A stretch of DNA of 64,000 bases from Alligator mississippiensis (taxonomy: Eukaryota; Chordata; Crocodylia; Alligatoridae): the NCBI RefSeq assembly GCF_030867095.1, contig NC_081826.1, positions 40,340,001-40,404,000 of the forward strand, in the 5' to 3' direction. Made by a program: the position numbers and the translations under genes. The notes beneath the pieces are model-generated. The model was not told the origin of the DNA. It was given only the letters and a program-made list of their open reading frames with translations, and searched no databases. This document shows, in pieces, positions 24,001-34,888 of the stretch (the first letter of the stretch is position 1; each line of letters starts with the position of its first letter).

Positions 24001-26450
24001 CCCACTCAAGCTGCTTCCAGACCACCTCCTTCAGCCAGGTCTGCCCCGAGTGTAGCCGTGGCAAAAAAGCTAGATGCGTACCTTCCCCACATCCCACCAT
24101 CTCCAAGTCAAGGGGGAAGCTGCCCATTACTCCCACCAGGCCAGCCAGAACTCCCAGAAGGCCTCCCTGAAGCCCACATCCTCCAGCAGACTGGCATTGA
24201 AATGCCAGTAGGCTGATCCTGGATGCCCAGGCCCTAGTGTGGCCTGGGCCCAGGCAAGGTGGTGATCACTGAAACGAGTCAGCTGGATGTCAGAGGAGTG
24301 GACCCATGCAAAGTGTGGCAAAGAGATATAAACCCAGTCCAAATGGGAGTGGCACGTCTGCTCCTCCCCCGTCCTCACATAGGTGAAGGCAGGGGGGTCA
24401 GTAGTGTGACAGGCATACCAGGTGTCCACCAGGGAGTAGTCTGTCAAGATCTCCCTGAAGACACTCATGGCGGCCTGGCTCCACTCCCTGCCCGATTGGT
24501 CTCATGTGTCTGGGGTGACGTTAAAGTCCCCACCAAGGACCAGATGCTCGTGAGGGTTGAGGGTGCCAATGTAAGTGACTGCCTGGCAGAAAAAATCTGC
24601 CAACTCTGAGTCCCCCACTCTGGATCCCTTGCAGGGGCATACATGTTCAGAAGGTTCAGGACCAGCCCCTGCACTTGGACCTGGAGGTGCAGCAGGCACC
24701 ACCTCAGTGGCCTGAAGAACCTCCAGCTGCAGGCTGAGGGAGAACAGGATGGGCACCGCACAAGAGGTGGCAGAGAAGCAACTAAAAAAGACCCTGCCTC
24801 CCCACTCCAGCCGCCAATTAGGCTCATTGGCCAGAGCTGTCAGGGTCTCCTGCAGAATACCACAGGGTATCCCACCTCCTAAAGGAAGGGGAACACCCCA
24901 GAAGTTGAACTGCTCCTTCTCCCCATGTGATGGTCTTGGGAGGGTAGGGTATGTCCTCTATGTCAGAGGGCTCCAGCTGCTCCCAGGCCTTTCTCTTGGT
25001 TTTGTGCCTGGAGGAGACCTGCACCCACTCAGCCATGGGGTGGTCCTCAGGTGGACAGGCTCCAGTAGAAGGTGAGGGTTGGGGTGATGGGGCAGTTACA
25101 GTGGGGCAAAGCTGGGGGTGGGAGGGTCCTGCTCCCCCTCCTCCCTCAGCCACTTCCCCCTTCCCTGGGACTCTGCCAAATTTGGCTGGGGGGCAGGGTC
25201 CCCTGAGTTCATGGGGGGGTAGTTGTGGCTGGGGTACCAGAGGGGCCCAAGTGGGGTGCCCCTACCACCAGCACCCCTCTTACCAGTGGGACCTGAGGAT
25301 GCCCTCCCTGCCTGCCCCGTGGGGCACTCATGATGAAAGTGCCCTGGGGTACGTCTCCAGAAGCACCTCAGGTCCCCCAGCATATAGAAAAACATCACTA
25401 GGGCCTTCTGAAAAGGAATTATGAGGCTGACCTTGGTCCCCTGCCATGCCCCTGCTGCCAGCTGGATCATGACCTGATGACAGAATGAGCACACGTGGCA
25501 GAAGCTGGGGTCTCTGCCTCCCAGCAAGAGGGCCACCACTGGGGAGATAACTCTCCCCGGGGTTTGCAGATGGGGGACCAGGGCCCAACTAGGGATATAA
25601 GGTAGGACAGAGCTGAGGACCACTCTGGTCCCAAGCTCTTCTAGGGGTTTGAGGGGGAAGTAGTTGCCCTTCAACATGAGACCCTCTCCACCACCTTTTG
25701 TGCAGCAGCCTCTGAGGCAAGGAAAAAGACCTCCTTGCCATGAAACCAGATATCTGCCACAATCTTGGAGCCCACTGCCTGAGCCAGGGCCTGCACCCAC
25801 CTGTCAAAATGCAGGTTCTCTTGCTTGGGCAGTTGGCACTTCACTCTGTGCTTAAGGGTGAATGCCAGAAAGGGGGCCCTGCCACCCAAGCTGGAAGGGC
25901 CAGCAGTGGAGGATCTAGGCCCCACTGCTGTGGGTTGCCCCACAGCTGTGTGTGCATAGCTGCACTTCCCCCGCTGGGGGCCTGCATTGGTGGGGCTGGG
26001 GCTAGGGTCAGAGATAGGCTGAGTGGGCGTGCTGGTTGGTGTGGTGCACCTGGTCCCTTCAGGCAGTTGGGGTCTGGGCCTTTGCCCTTCCCCCCCAGCT
26101 CTGGAGGAGCCCAAAGAAGAGCCCTTCCTACTGCCCTTGCCCTTACCCCATGATGGTGGGGAAGGGGGCTTGGGAATTCCTCTGGGAGGGGCCTGGCCAG
26201 TGGAGACCCCATGACCCTGCTGGAGCCTTGCCTTCCCCTACAGTAGAGGTATCAGGCTTCTCTACCCCTGGAGGAAGTCATTTGGACTCTGCCTCTGGGG
26301 TGGGGGCTGCAGGGGCATGTATCCCCTTGGGGGCTTGGTTGGGATCTGCCTCCATAGTGGAGGCTGCAGGAAGCTCTGTGGGGGCATCTCCCCCCTCAGA
26401 AGGTTCCTGCCCTGTCATTGCTTCACATCAGGGAGGGGAAAACAATAAAG
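21030..26450 (-). mobile_element. Tx1-group LINE, near full length, decayed
   Basis: A ~5.4-kb non-LTR retrotransposon on the minus strand with two coding regions. ORF1 (about 25000-26160) has a Pro/Ser-rich start and a zinc-knuckle relic (C-x2-R-x4-H-x4-C, in CFWRRTPGHFHHEC, near 25300-25380). ORF2 starts near 24830. Its endonuclease spans 24130-24830 (HLVLGGDFNVTPDT; SDHHLAWAQ). The reverse transcriptase spans about 22500-23760 (SLDQEKAFDRVDHGYL; HQGCSLSGQLYALALEPFL; SAYADDVL). A long C-terminal region runs to 21050 and includes the CPFCGQRETLVHM zinc-binding-like motif. The wording 'GCPLSGQLYALALEP' and 'SAYADDV' is typical of the Tx1 group. The YADD core is intact, but the frame is shifted repeatedly, so it is a dead copy. 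Edges are approximate. Confidence 0.85.
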
Positions 26451-27766
26451 AAACCCAAAAAATGTATAGCGGGGCTGGTGAATCCAATAGGGCCAGGAGC
26501 TCACTGAGCTACATCCCCACCGGAAAAAAGCCAGGAGGGCTACGCTTGGGGAATGCAGGGGAGACTGACCACACATACACAAGGGCTGGGGAGACTCGAG
26601 CTGGTTTACTTGGCTGCACAACAAATACCAGGGGAGAGGGAGTGGACCACAGGACTTAACACACAAAGGCAAAACACACAGGGAAGGCTGCTGAGGCAAA
26701 TGTAAAAGATGGATGGAGCAGTGAAGGGGTTTTGTTTATTGAAGATCAGTCCAGGAGCCCCTCAGGCCTCCAGCCAGGAACTCGGCAGCAGGCAGGAAAA
26801 CAAAGCAGGATCAGATGCAGTGAGGCATCTGTAGGGGAAGGCAGGAGCAATCAGTTAATTAGGGAGTAATCCAGGGCAGGTGTTATGGTGAGTGGTGCAA
26901 GGTGGTACAGCAGGGAATCTCCCCCTCTCCTGAGAGGGGGCAGTAGCAGAACAGATGGTAGCAGTAGCAGCAACAGTGGTGGTAACAGACACCCAGTTCA
27001 GCCACTCAAGGTGTGCTTCTGATAAAACTGGAAGTGAAGGTGGGGGTTGGCCTGCCAAGGCAGCTGGGGCAGGCAAGGCACCTTTAGGCTCCGGCAGTGA
27101 TGGTGGGGGAGGGGCCCACAGGCAGTGCAGGCTCCCTCCCTAGGCTGTCCCCCAACTGTGGCTTGGTGGCAGGCTGGGCAGCAGGCTGGAACAGGAGTGC
27201 AGAAGCTAGGGTGCGGTGCTGGGATGCACAGCAGTGTGGTAGGCCCTGCCCTGAGAGGGAGTAATGACATGCAGCAGAGGCAGGGGCAGCCACAGCAGCA
27301 GCAGCCCAAGGCAGGAAGTGGTGCCACCAGCTTACCTCCAAAGGCTCTGAGAACAAGGTAGCAGCAGCCAGAGGCAGGAAGGGGCCTGGCCACCCTCTCC
27401 CCAGAGGCTCCTGAGACTAAGCTTGCAGGAACAAGCAGCAGCCTGGGACAGGAAGGGGCATGGCCAACTTCATCTCAGAGGCTCCTCCCTCAGAAGCTCC
27501 TGAGGGCACATAGCCCAAAGCTGCTGCCCAGGGCAGGTTTTTATACTGCTGGGGCCAACACAGGTGCTGGCTCCAGCCTCTAGCTCCCCCTGGCTGCAGA
27601 CGCAGGAGGAGCCAGGCAGGGTTATTTTGCCCCAGTTGGACAACTTGCCCCACACCAAAGTGCATGTCTGGGCACAGGCGCTGAGGCAAAAAACCCAGCT
27701 CAAATTTGTACCTCTTCTATTTGAGCTGCTGCAAGTGCACATGCCTGCATGTGTGGACACACCCAG
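26451..27766. other. GC-rich flank of the Tx1 LINE (5' UTR or other repeat)
   Basis: GC-rich sequence upstream (in LINE orientation) of the Tx1 ORF1, distinct from the AT-rich background. It may hold the element's 5' UTR or another repeat. A 17-base match to the tRNA-Ala 5' end lies at 26502-26518 on the minus strand. No coding signal is seen. The stretches 26930-27000 and 27270-27310 hold loose 'agcagc'-type simple repeats. Confidence 0.4.
26502..26518 (-). other. tRNA-Ala 5'-end-like sequence
   Basis: On the minus strand, ggggatgtagctcagtg reads as the first 17 bases of a vertebrate tRNA-Ala, including the A box. The remainder of a tRNA (anticodon arm, T arm) is not found after it, although ggattcacc about 20 bases on is B-box-like. 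It is therefore a fragment or a chance match, not a tRNA gene. Confidence 0.35.
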
Positions 27767-28254
27767 TGGGGGCACCTCCACACCCACTTTACTGTGGAGT
27801 TGACTAATTAGCTTCCATTAAAGCATCACCATTTACACATGTAGTGCTATTAGGCCAGAGTAAACTATTTAACTTTGCTGTAGGATAGCACTGCCTGACA
27901 CAAGTACTATCCTACGGCAGAGTTTTTTACTCTGCCACAGCACAAGTGTAGACACTGACCAGGGCTGGCTGGGGCAGGCGAGTGCTACAGTGTGGGGCCT
28001 GCCTGCCAGCTAGCCCTGCTCTGTAGCACCCTCGTACTCTAGCCAGTCCCTCTGCAGCATGCTGAGCCAGGGCAGAGCAGCTCTGGGCTGGCAGGCTGAC
28101 CCCTGGGTCCCTCTACCAGCCAGGGCTTTGCAGCCCTGGCTCAATTTGCTGAGGTCCCAAGTACACGTGTAAATGCTGAGCAGGGGTAGCAATAACTCCA
28201 GCACAGACTGCACTGGAGGTTGTGTCACATTAACAGCACATGTAGATATGCCCA
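27767..28254. repeat. MITE with 'tctaca'-type ends
   Basis: The left end tgggggcacctccacaccca and the right end catgtagatatgccca (complement tgggcatatctacatg) bound ~490 bp. The body includes the inverted words 'gctgtaggatagca' and 'tactatcctacggcag'. It is related by its ends to the elements at 2708, 14588 and 51443. Confidence 0.5.
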
Positions 28255-28289
28255 ATGAAGCTGAGATTAAAATACATATTAATCTAATT

Positions 28290-29465
28290 AAAAACATATT
28301 TTGGGGGTGTTGGTTATAGCTGTGTTGGTCTAAAGCCACAGGCAGACAAGGTTCTTTGGGTAAATACAATATCTTTTATTAGACCAACTTAGTTGAAAAA
28401 ATTGTTCTTTGCAAGCTTTGAGACACAAACACCCTTCTTCAGGCACAGGGAGAGTTGTGTGTGCTCTCCTGAGTGGAAAAAAAGCCAATATGCAAAATAC
28501 AGGTCTGTGAAAATGCAAATGAGCGGCAGTGAAGATCAGAGGTGTTAGGAGACAGTAGGTATGAGACAGAAGGTGGGGGGAAAAAAGAGGGGATTGTTGA
28601 CCTGGTGATAGAACATTGCTGGTAAAATACAGAGAAGCTACCTAGGGTTATCGGATAGCAGGCAGGTTATAATGTGCTATAAATCCAATGTCTATATTTA
28701 GTCCATGATTTTTTGTATCCAGTAGATTTATGAACTGGAGTTCGTAGGCTCGTCTACAAAAAGTGTTTTGTAAATTCCCTTTGAGGATTAGACTTGAGAG
28801 ACTGGAGAGAAAGTGGTTGTCTTGTGAGAATTGTGCACCCACAGGTAATTGGGTATTTTTGTCTTTGATAGATTTTTGGTGTGCTTTCATTCTGGTTTGC
28901 AGTTGTTGTTTGGTTTCTCCTACATATTTTCCCTCAGGGCATTTAGTGTACTTGATGAGATATATTACATTTCTGTAGGTGCAGGTGTAAGATCCAGGAA
29001 TGGTGATGGTTCCGTTTTGGGTTTAGTAATTGTGGGGGTGGTGGAGATGTGTCGGTAGGTTTAACATTTCTTGTCCTGGCATGGTGTGGATCCATTCAAT
29101 GTACTTTGGGCCATAGGAAGTTTGCTTCTGGTGATGAGGTTGGCAAGGTTTGGTGCTTGTTTTAAGATTAAGAGATTTTTCCAGAACCACCCACCCTAAA
29201 AATTGGGTTTTCTTTTAGTGTAGATTGCAATTGAGAATTTTCTGTATAGTTCCAGGGAAAGATGGTATTTCATAACTAATGGTGTGTCATTCTTTTGGTA
29301 CTGCAGCAACTCTTCATGTGATATCTGGGTAGCTCTTTCAAAAGTTCAGTCTCTCTGGAGGAGTGTCCTTGTTCAGTGAAAGCCCTTTTGAGACTTGCAA
29401 GTAAAGGTTTCACCATTCTGGATATTGACTGTAGTGTCTAAAAAGGAAATACTGGTGCTGGAGGG
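28290..29465 (-). mobile_element. Penelope-like retroelement fragment (GIY-YIG end)
   Basis: Minus-strand fragment of a Penelope-like element. At 28640-28990 the frame reads as the GIY-YIG endonuclease end of the protein (…CPEGKYVGETKQQLQTRM-like, then KAHQKSIKDKN and AYELQFINLLDTK). Upstream, at 29060-29460, there is the end of the RT region. The segment 28302-28460 is the element's terminal repeat, with the familiar words 'tagctgtgttggtcta', 'tcttttattagaccaact' and 'cttcttcaggcacagggag'. The copy is incomplete and broken, and a CR1 tail abuts it at ~29466. Confidence 0.85.
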
Positions 29466-29815
29466 GATTTAATAGCAGCCTTCAACTACCTGAAGGGGGG
29501 TTCAAAAAAAAGGATGGAGCAAGACTGTTCTCAGTGATGGCAGTTGACAGAACAAGGAGCAATGGTCTCAAGTTGCAACAAGGGAAATTTAGGTTAGATA
29601 TTAGGAGGAATTTTCTCACTAGGAGGGTAGTAAAACACTGGAACAGGTTACCCAGAGATGTTGTGGAATCTCCATCTTTGGAGGTTTTCAAGACCTGGCT
29701 AGACAAAGCTTTGGCTGAGATGATTTAGTTGAGGCTGGTCCTGCTTTGAGCAGGGGGTTAGCCTACATGACCTCCTCAGCTCCCTTCCAACCCTGATTTT
29801 CTATAGAGTATTCAA
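29466..29815 (+). mobile_element. CR1 LINE 3'-end fragment
   Basis: A + strand, 5'-truncated CR1 copy of ~350 bp. The frame at 29534-29728 reads [20 protein letters not shown] and then [13 protein letters not shown], the C-terminal end of CR1 ORF2, followed by the 3' tail 'cagctcccttccaaccctga' and a short remnant of the end microsatellite (ttttctatagag). It lies between two Penelope-like pieces. Confidence 0.9.
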
Positions 29816-29819
29816 GAGA

Positions 29820-29913
29820 TATTCTGATGGAGGGGTGATGATAGTCTGATGGTGGGGTCCTCCAGACCATGGGCACAGCTATGGGCACCAAAATGGCCCT
29901 ACAATACACCAAC
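29820..29913 (+). mobile_element. Penelope-like RT fragment
   Basis: Short + strand piece that translates to the Penelope RT motif GTAMGTKMA (catgggcacagctatgggca onward). It is cut at its right side by the foldback element at 29914-30716. Confidence 0.6.
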
Positions 29914-30716
29914 TCGGGCTGTGTGAAGCTTCAGTTGACGATTTGATTTGGCGGAGATTCGGCCCAATTCGGTGGCCAAATCTCCGAATCTGAATTGAAG
30001 CAGTAGACCCTTTAATCTCTCTAAATCAAATTGAAACCCTCCGAATCAATTCAGAGAGATTCAATGATTTGGCCACAGACACAGTTTTAAATGTTTTTCC
30101 TACATACCTCAAGGTACCAGGTGGCTCGTGAATACCGAAATGCTGGGGTGGATGGACTGTCCCATGGGAGCATGGGGGGTAGTCCCCAGCACACTCAGCA
30201 GAGAACCCAGAAGTGGACCAGAAACACTTCTGGTCCACTTCCAGGTCTGCCATGGAGCATGTGGGGGACCCTCTTCCTACCACCTGGCTCAGTGGCTGTA
30301 CCTCCTGGGTCTGGGGGAGCATCCAGGGTCCCCCCACAGCTGATTGCCGAGCTGGGGAGATGGGGGGGAGTGTCCTCCGCTTACTTGGTGGTGGACCCAG
30401 AAGTGGACCGGAAGTACTTCCGGTCCACTTCCAGGTCTGCCGCCAAGCATGCAGGCCTCCCCCCACCCCATGCTCCTGTGGGACACTGCATCCGCCCCAG
30501 CATCTCAGAATTCATGAGCCACCTGGTACCTTGAGGTATGTAGAAAAAACATTTAAAGCTGTGTCTATGGCCAAATCACTGATTCTCTGAATCTGAAGAT
30601 TCAATGTTGATTCGACAGAATCGAATTGGGACAGTGATCCAGATCAACGAATCAAATCACTGTCCCCCAAATTGGGCCAAATCCAAATCAAACATGACCC
30701 ACTTTGCACACCCCTA
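29914..30716. repeat. Large foldback DNA element with palindromes
   Basis: An ~800-bp non-autonomous element. The ends tcgggctgtgtgaag and the complement of the right end (taggggtgtgcaaag) are inverted. Long inner arms pair: 30102-30127 is an exact 26-bp inverted match of 30516-30541, and pairing extends outward on both sides. Two direct copies of a 'gaagtggacc' palindrome module lie inside (30210-30241 with a 4-nt loop; 30400-30431, an exact 32-bp palindrome). Flanking 8-mers acaccaac and atgccaac suggest an old 8-bp duplication, and both flanks are Penelope-like RT sequence. Confidence 0.75.
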
Positions 30717-31660
30717 ATGCCAACCCTTTTATGGGATGTATTTGGTAGCCATGTAGTTCCGAGACAAAAAGAAATGCAAAACTCAATCCTGCCTTATCTG
30801 CATGTCAAAGAGCAACTCACAAAGACACTCTCATGGACCCAGAGGAACAGACTTCCACCTTCAGCTTCCTCTGTACAAAAATAAATTTTCTTTTCTACCC
30901 ATGGGGACATTTTTTAACCATCTTTAATTTTCCCTGAGCCTGAGGAAGGGTCCGTGTGCCCAAAAGCTTGCAGAAAAAGATAATTTTTTTTGCAATTTCT
31001 TAGTTGGTCTAATAAAAGGTATCATCTCTGAACCAAGAGTTCTAGAGTTTTTACAACCTTTCTATGGGCCACCTGGAAGAAGAATTCCTCAAGAACTGCA
31101 CCATCAAACCCCATGCTATACCGAAGATTAATAGATGACATCTTCATCATTTGGACTGAAAACCTGCAATCTCTGATCAATTTCCATCAGAAATTCAATA
31201 ATCATCATGCTTCCATCAGACTGTCTCTTGAATACTCCAGCACAAGCATTTCCTTTTTAGACACTATGATCAATATCCAGAATGGTAAAATACAAACCAC
31301 CACATACAAGGAACCCATGGACCAACATACATATATCTACACAGAACCAGCAATCACCCTAAACACATCAAGAAGACTGTAATATACAGCCAAGCCCTCT
31401 GATACCACCAAATTTGCACTGAGGAGAATGCACAATCTTCACGTTGGAAATCTCAAAAGAGCTTTCACTCATCAAGGACAGTCCTTCAGAGAGATAGATT
31501 GCGCTTTTGAAAGAGCCACCCAGATGAAAATCCCCACAAATCTCACACCATTAGTTACCATGTACCATCCTTCCTTGGAACCTACACATAAAATCCTACG
31601 GACAAAGAACAATGTCTGCCTATTGCACTTATGCTGGCAGCACTGCTGAGTAGCTGTTAT
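30717..31660 (+). mobile_element. Penelope-like retroelement pieces (terminal repeat and RT)
   Basis: A + strand cluster. A terminal-repeat segment at about 30930-31030 carries 'cctgaggaagggtccgtgtg', 'aagcttgcagaaa' and 'ttagttggtctaataaaagg'. From 31055 the frame reads as the Penelope RT: FMGHLEEEFL-like, then LYRRLIDDIFIIW and [17 protein letters not shown], continuing with decayed sequence to ~31650. It lacks the GIY-YIG end and is broken. It overlaps in content with the opposite-strand copy at 28290-29465 (both hold the 'caatatccagaatggt' segment), so these are separate copies. Confidence 0.8.
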
Positions 31661-32547
31661 GTTTTAAGTTTACCTCTTAGCTTACCTCAAGGTAACTTAT
31701 TCAGATGTTCATATTAAGTTCTCTCTCAGTTTCCCTGGTATGAGTTAGGAGAAACTCCTATCCGGTTAGAGGTGAAACCTGTGTAAGGTCTTTTCTAAGC
31801 TAGAGAATTCCTATTTCTGCTGCCAGTGGGAGCTCTAAGGCAAATAGGAGTGCTGAACATGATCTGTATTGGTGTACACTGATGGTGAAGGCTTTCAATG
31901 CTTGGCAAATTTCATTTTGTAGAATAGTCTATAATCATGGAGTCTTCAAGGCTAGGCAAGATCTACATTTGTCATGTAAGGACATGCAGAGAGAAATCTG
32001 TTTTTTTTTTTTTAAAAAGAGAAAAAAATATTTTTAATTTCTTCTTAGAAGAAAAAAGGTATGTAACCATTCTTGGCCCCTATTGGGTCACCAGTAACAC
32101 TAGTATAATACGTGCAAAAAGATGGGCAGATGGACACGACCACTGTAATGCTCATCTATGTAACTTCCTTAGATATACAATCACATTTAAAATCAACACA
32201 GGATTAGTTCTGGTGAGAATGTAAGGTTTTCTTTTATTGATATATGTATCCTTTATTATGCAACCATTTAGCATTATTTGTCATTTTAAAAGATGTGAGT
32301 TTCAATATTGTATAATACCATGCAAGTGAAAATGTAGCATCAAGTGCCAATGGCAAGTATAATCAAAGGCTGCTAATGCAATATGGATGATAGATCACCT
32401 AACAAAATTGATTCTAGGTTTTAATATCCTTTCCAGAGAAATTTGTCACACCATTCACTAGATAAAAGCAGCAAGGTTTTGGGACTACAGCTTCCACATC
32501 GGGAAATTTCCTCGTACTGCTCATTTGAACAATCCTCACAGAAAAGG
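31661..32547. other. Intergenic, nothing recognised
   Basis: AT-rich, no gene or named repeat. A T/A-rich low-complexity stretch lies at 31999-32050. Confidence 0.45.
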
Positions 32548-33333
32548 TACCATATTTACACAAATGAAAGATGATTTTGAATTCAAGATTTGTTATCATT
32601 TTCCGTGTATAGAATCTGATTAGTGGAAGGACATCTTTAATTTATCCCTCCTGCTGCTTGTGGCAAGGAAAGTGGTGACAGGGGACAAAGGGCCAGGTCC
32701 CCACCATAAGTCCCCTGCCTCTTGTTTCCCCCATGCCTGTGCCTGTCCCTGTCCCCCGAGTTCCTGCCCCCCTCTGATTTTTGCCCCAACCATGCACCTT
32801 GCCCCCTGCCACTTTGTGCCCATTCCCTGCCCTTGTCCCTTGTGCCTGTGCTTGCTCCCCACTCTGTCCTGTCCACCCACCCCCGTCCCTCCACTCCTTG
32901 CTCCCCCCTCTTATCTTCTGCTGCAGCTCTGCTCCGTGAGGACACTCAGCAGCAATATGGGCCCAGCCCAGCTTAGCTCTTGGCCACTCCAGCCCAGTGA
33001 CAGCAGCTCTGGGCTATGCTGGGTTGGGACTTCAGCCAGAGCACAAGGTAAGAGGGGGGAAGGGGCAGGAAGGAAGGAAGGCTGTGGGGTAGAGTGTGGG
33101 GGGCGGCCTTCAGTCTCCCTCATGCTCCCATCAGCTGCATGCCCTCCCCCACCACATGAGCCATTCTGGCCCAGGGCAGGCAGAGGCTCAACTGCAGCTT
33201 CAGCCCTGAGCTGAAGACCAGAGCCAGAGCTGATATGCTGCCTCCTGTGGGCTGGGACTTGAATTCAAGGGTTTCTCCCCACCATGCTGGCTGGGGGAAA
33301 AAAACCTCATCTTGAATTTGAATAAATATGGTA
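32548..33333. repeat. TA-flanked MITE, copy B
   Basis: A ~790-bp relative of the element at 3366-4264. Ends: TA-ccatatttacacaaatg and its inverted partner caaatttaagataaatatgg-like sequence ending in TA at 33332-33333. The shared internal module is at about 32597-32620. The core is C-rich on the + strand to ~32900 and G-rich after ~33030. Confidence 0.65.
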
Positions 33334-34153
33334 GTTTAGATAAATACAGGAAATTGCTGCTTGCTTAAAATGTAGGTGAGCTTTTGTGCAACAGGTTAAG
33401 GAATACCTGCATTGCCTGGTAATAAACACATGCGCACAGTTTGCATATATCTATTAGCGAACCACTACTTAATGTGTGGAATTTTGGCAATTGCTCAAGT
33501 GTCTAATCTTTGGTAATTGTTCCATATGCTGCACAGAAACCAGACTGCTGTGCTGCACTCCATAATGAAAAATCTTTTAAAAAGATCATGTGTGATGACT
33601 GTGTATTTATCTTTGAGATTACATATTACTTACGAGTCTTTGTTAGTTTTATAAGTAAACCCACCAGATTTCAAGGCAAAGAATAGGGTTGACTTCTTAC
33701 CCTAAAAGAACTTACAGTCTAAAACAAAATTACACATGAGGGATTGAGTTATGCCTCTGGGCTCCACTCTTGCATAGAGCATGTCTCCTTTTATAGTGTT
33801 TTGTGATAAAGGTAGGAAAGGTTTTCTTGAAAAGGGTGGAGGGGGTATGGTCCTACTTGTCCTTTCAACATTTGAAGTTCAGGTCATGGCTATGCTGAAA
33901 GACTGTAGTGAAGACTGAGACTAATGAAGAGAGTTAACAGAGTTAAGCAACTCAGGCCAGAATGGATTGTATTTAGCTTTATGCCAAATAAGAATGAACA
34001 CTTAGAGTAGGGATGTCTCTGTTCAAGATTTAGCATGATTCTTCCTTAGCTGATGTGTTATAGTCCTCTAGATAGGTTTCTGACCCTGCTTCTTCAACAC
34101 AATCCATGTTGTTCAAATTCTAAATTAATTCTCCACATAAACCAATTCTGCAT
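33334..34153. other. Intergenic, nothing recognised
   Basis: AT-rich spacer between two copies of the TA-flanked MITE family. No gene or named repeat seen. Confidence 0.45.
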
Positions 34154-34888
34154 TACCATATTTACTAATTCTAAAGCAAATTGTTTCCCCTTCCCTCCCC
34201 CCCAGTTTCACATGGGAAAAATAGCCCCTTATGTTAGAATTGAATATGAGAGCAGTGGGGAGGCAAGTGGCTGCAATACCAGCTGTGACCCAGGGTTGGG
34301 GCTGCCTTCCCCATCACCTCTGCTATATCTTGCCACATCTTCCCCCGCACAAAGCCTCTGCTCCCCCACCTTCCCCTCTCCCTCCCTCTGCGCTGGCAGG
34401 CTCTGTGCATGTTGCAACCTGGGTCACTTAGCACAGCCGCAGCCAAGCCCCAAAGCAGCAGCACACAGCTCACACAGCTGCTAAGGAGGTGGGACTAGGC
34501 CCATCCTCAGTGCCCCTGCCTAGAACCGGGACAGTCTGCCAGGATGGAGCAAAGGGAAGAGGTGAGCAGAGGCTGGAGGACAGAGGGGAAAGAGGGAGCG
34601 GAAGCTGAGGAGGGGGGGAAGGAGGGCCTGAGGCTGCAGAGGGAGGTAAGTAGGGGGCAAAGGTGATAGGGGAGAAGGCACAAGCAGGGGGGCAAGCTGC
34701 TTGACCTTCCCATATCAGCTGCCCCCACTCACTGTCTGTCCCCCTGAAGTGATGGGTGAGGTTGATTAAATTATATTTTATACATAAAAAATTATAACTG
34801 ATTTATAAATTTTCCACATATAGAAACTAATTACTAGGGGGGGTCATCTTAAATTCAGGATCATCTTAGATTCAACTAATAAATAATA
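34154..34888. repeat. TA-flanked MITE, copy C
   Basis: A ~735-bp third copy of the family. Left end TA-ccatatttactaattct; the right end complements to ttatttattagttgaatct. The 'ggtcatcttaaattcagg' subterminal block matches that of copy A, and the internal module is near 34807-34832. The core again changes from C-rich to G-rich. Confidence 0.6.

Noticed and set aside
26502-26518. tRNA-Ala gene
   Set aside because: Only the first 17 bases match; anticodon, variable and acceptor 3' parts are absent.
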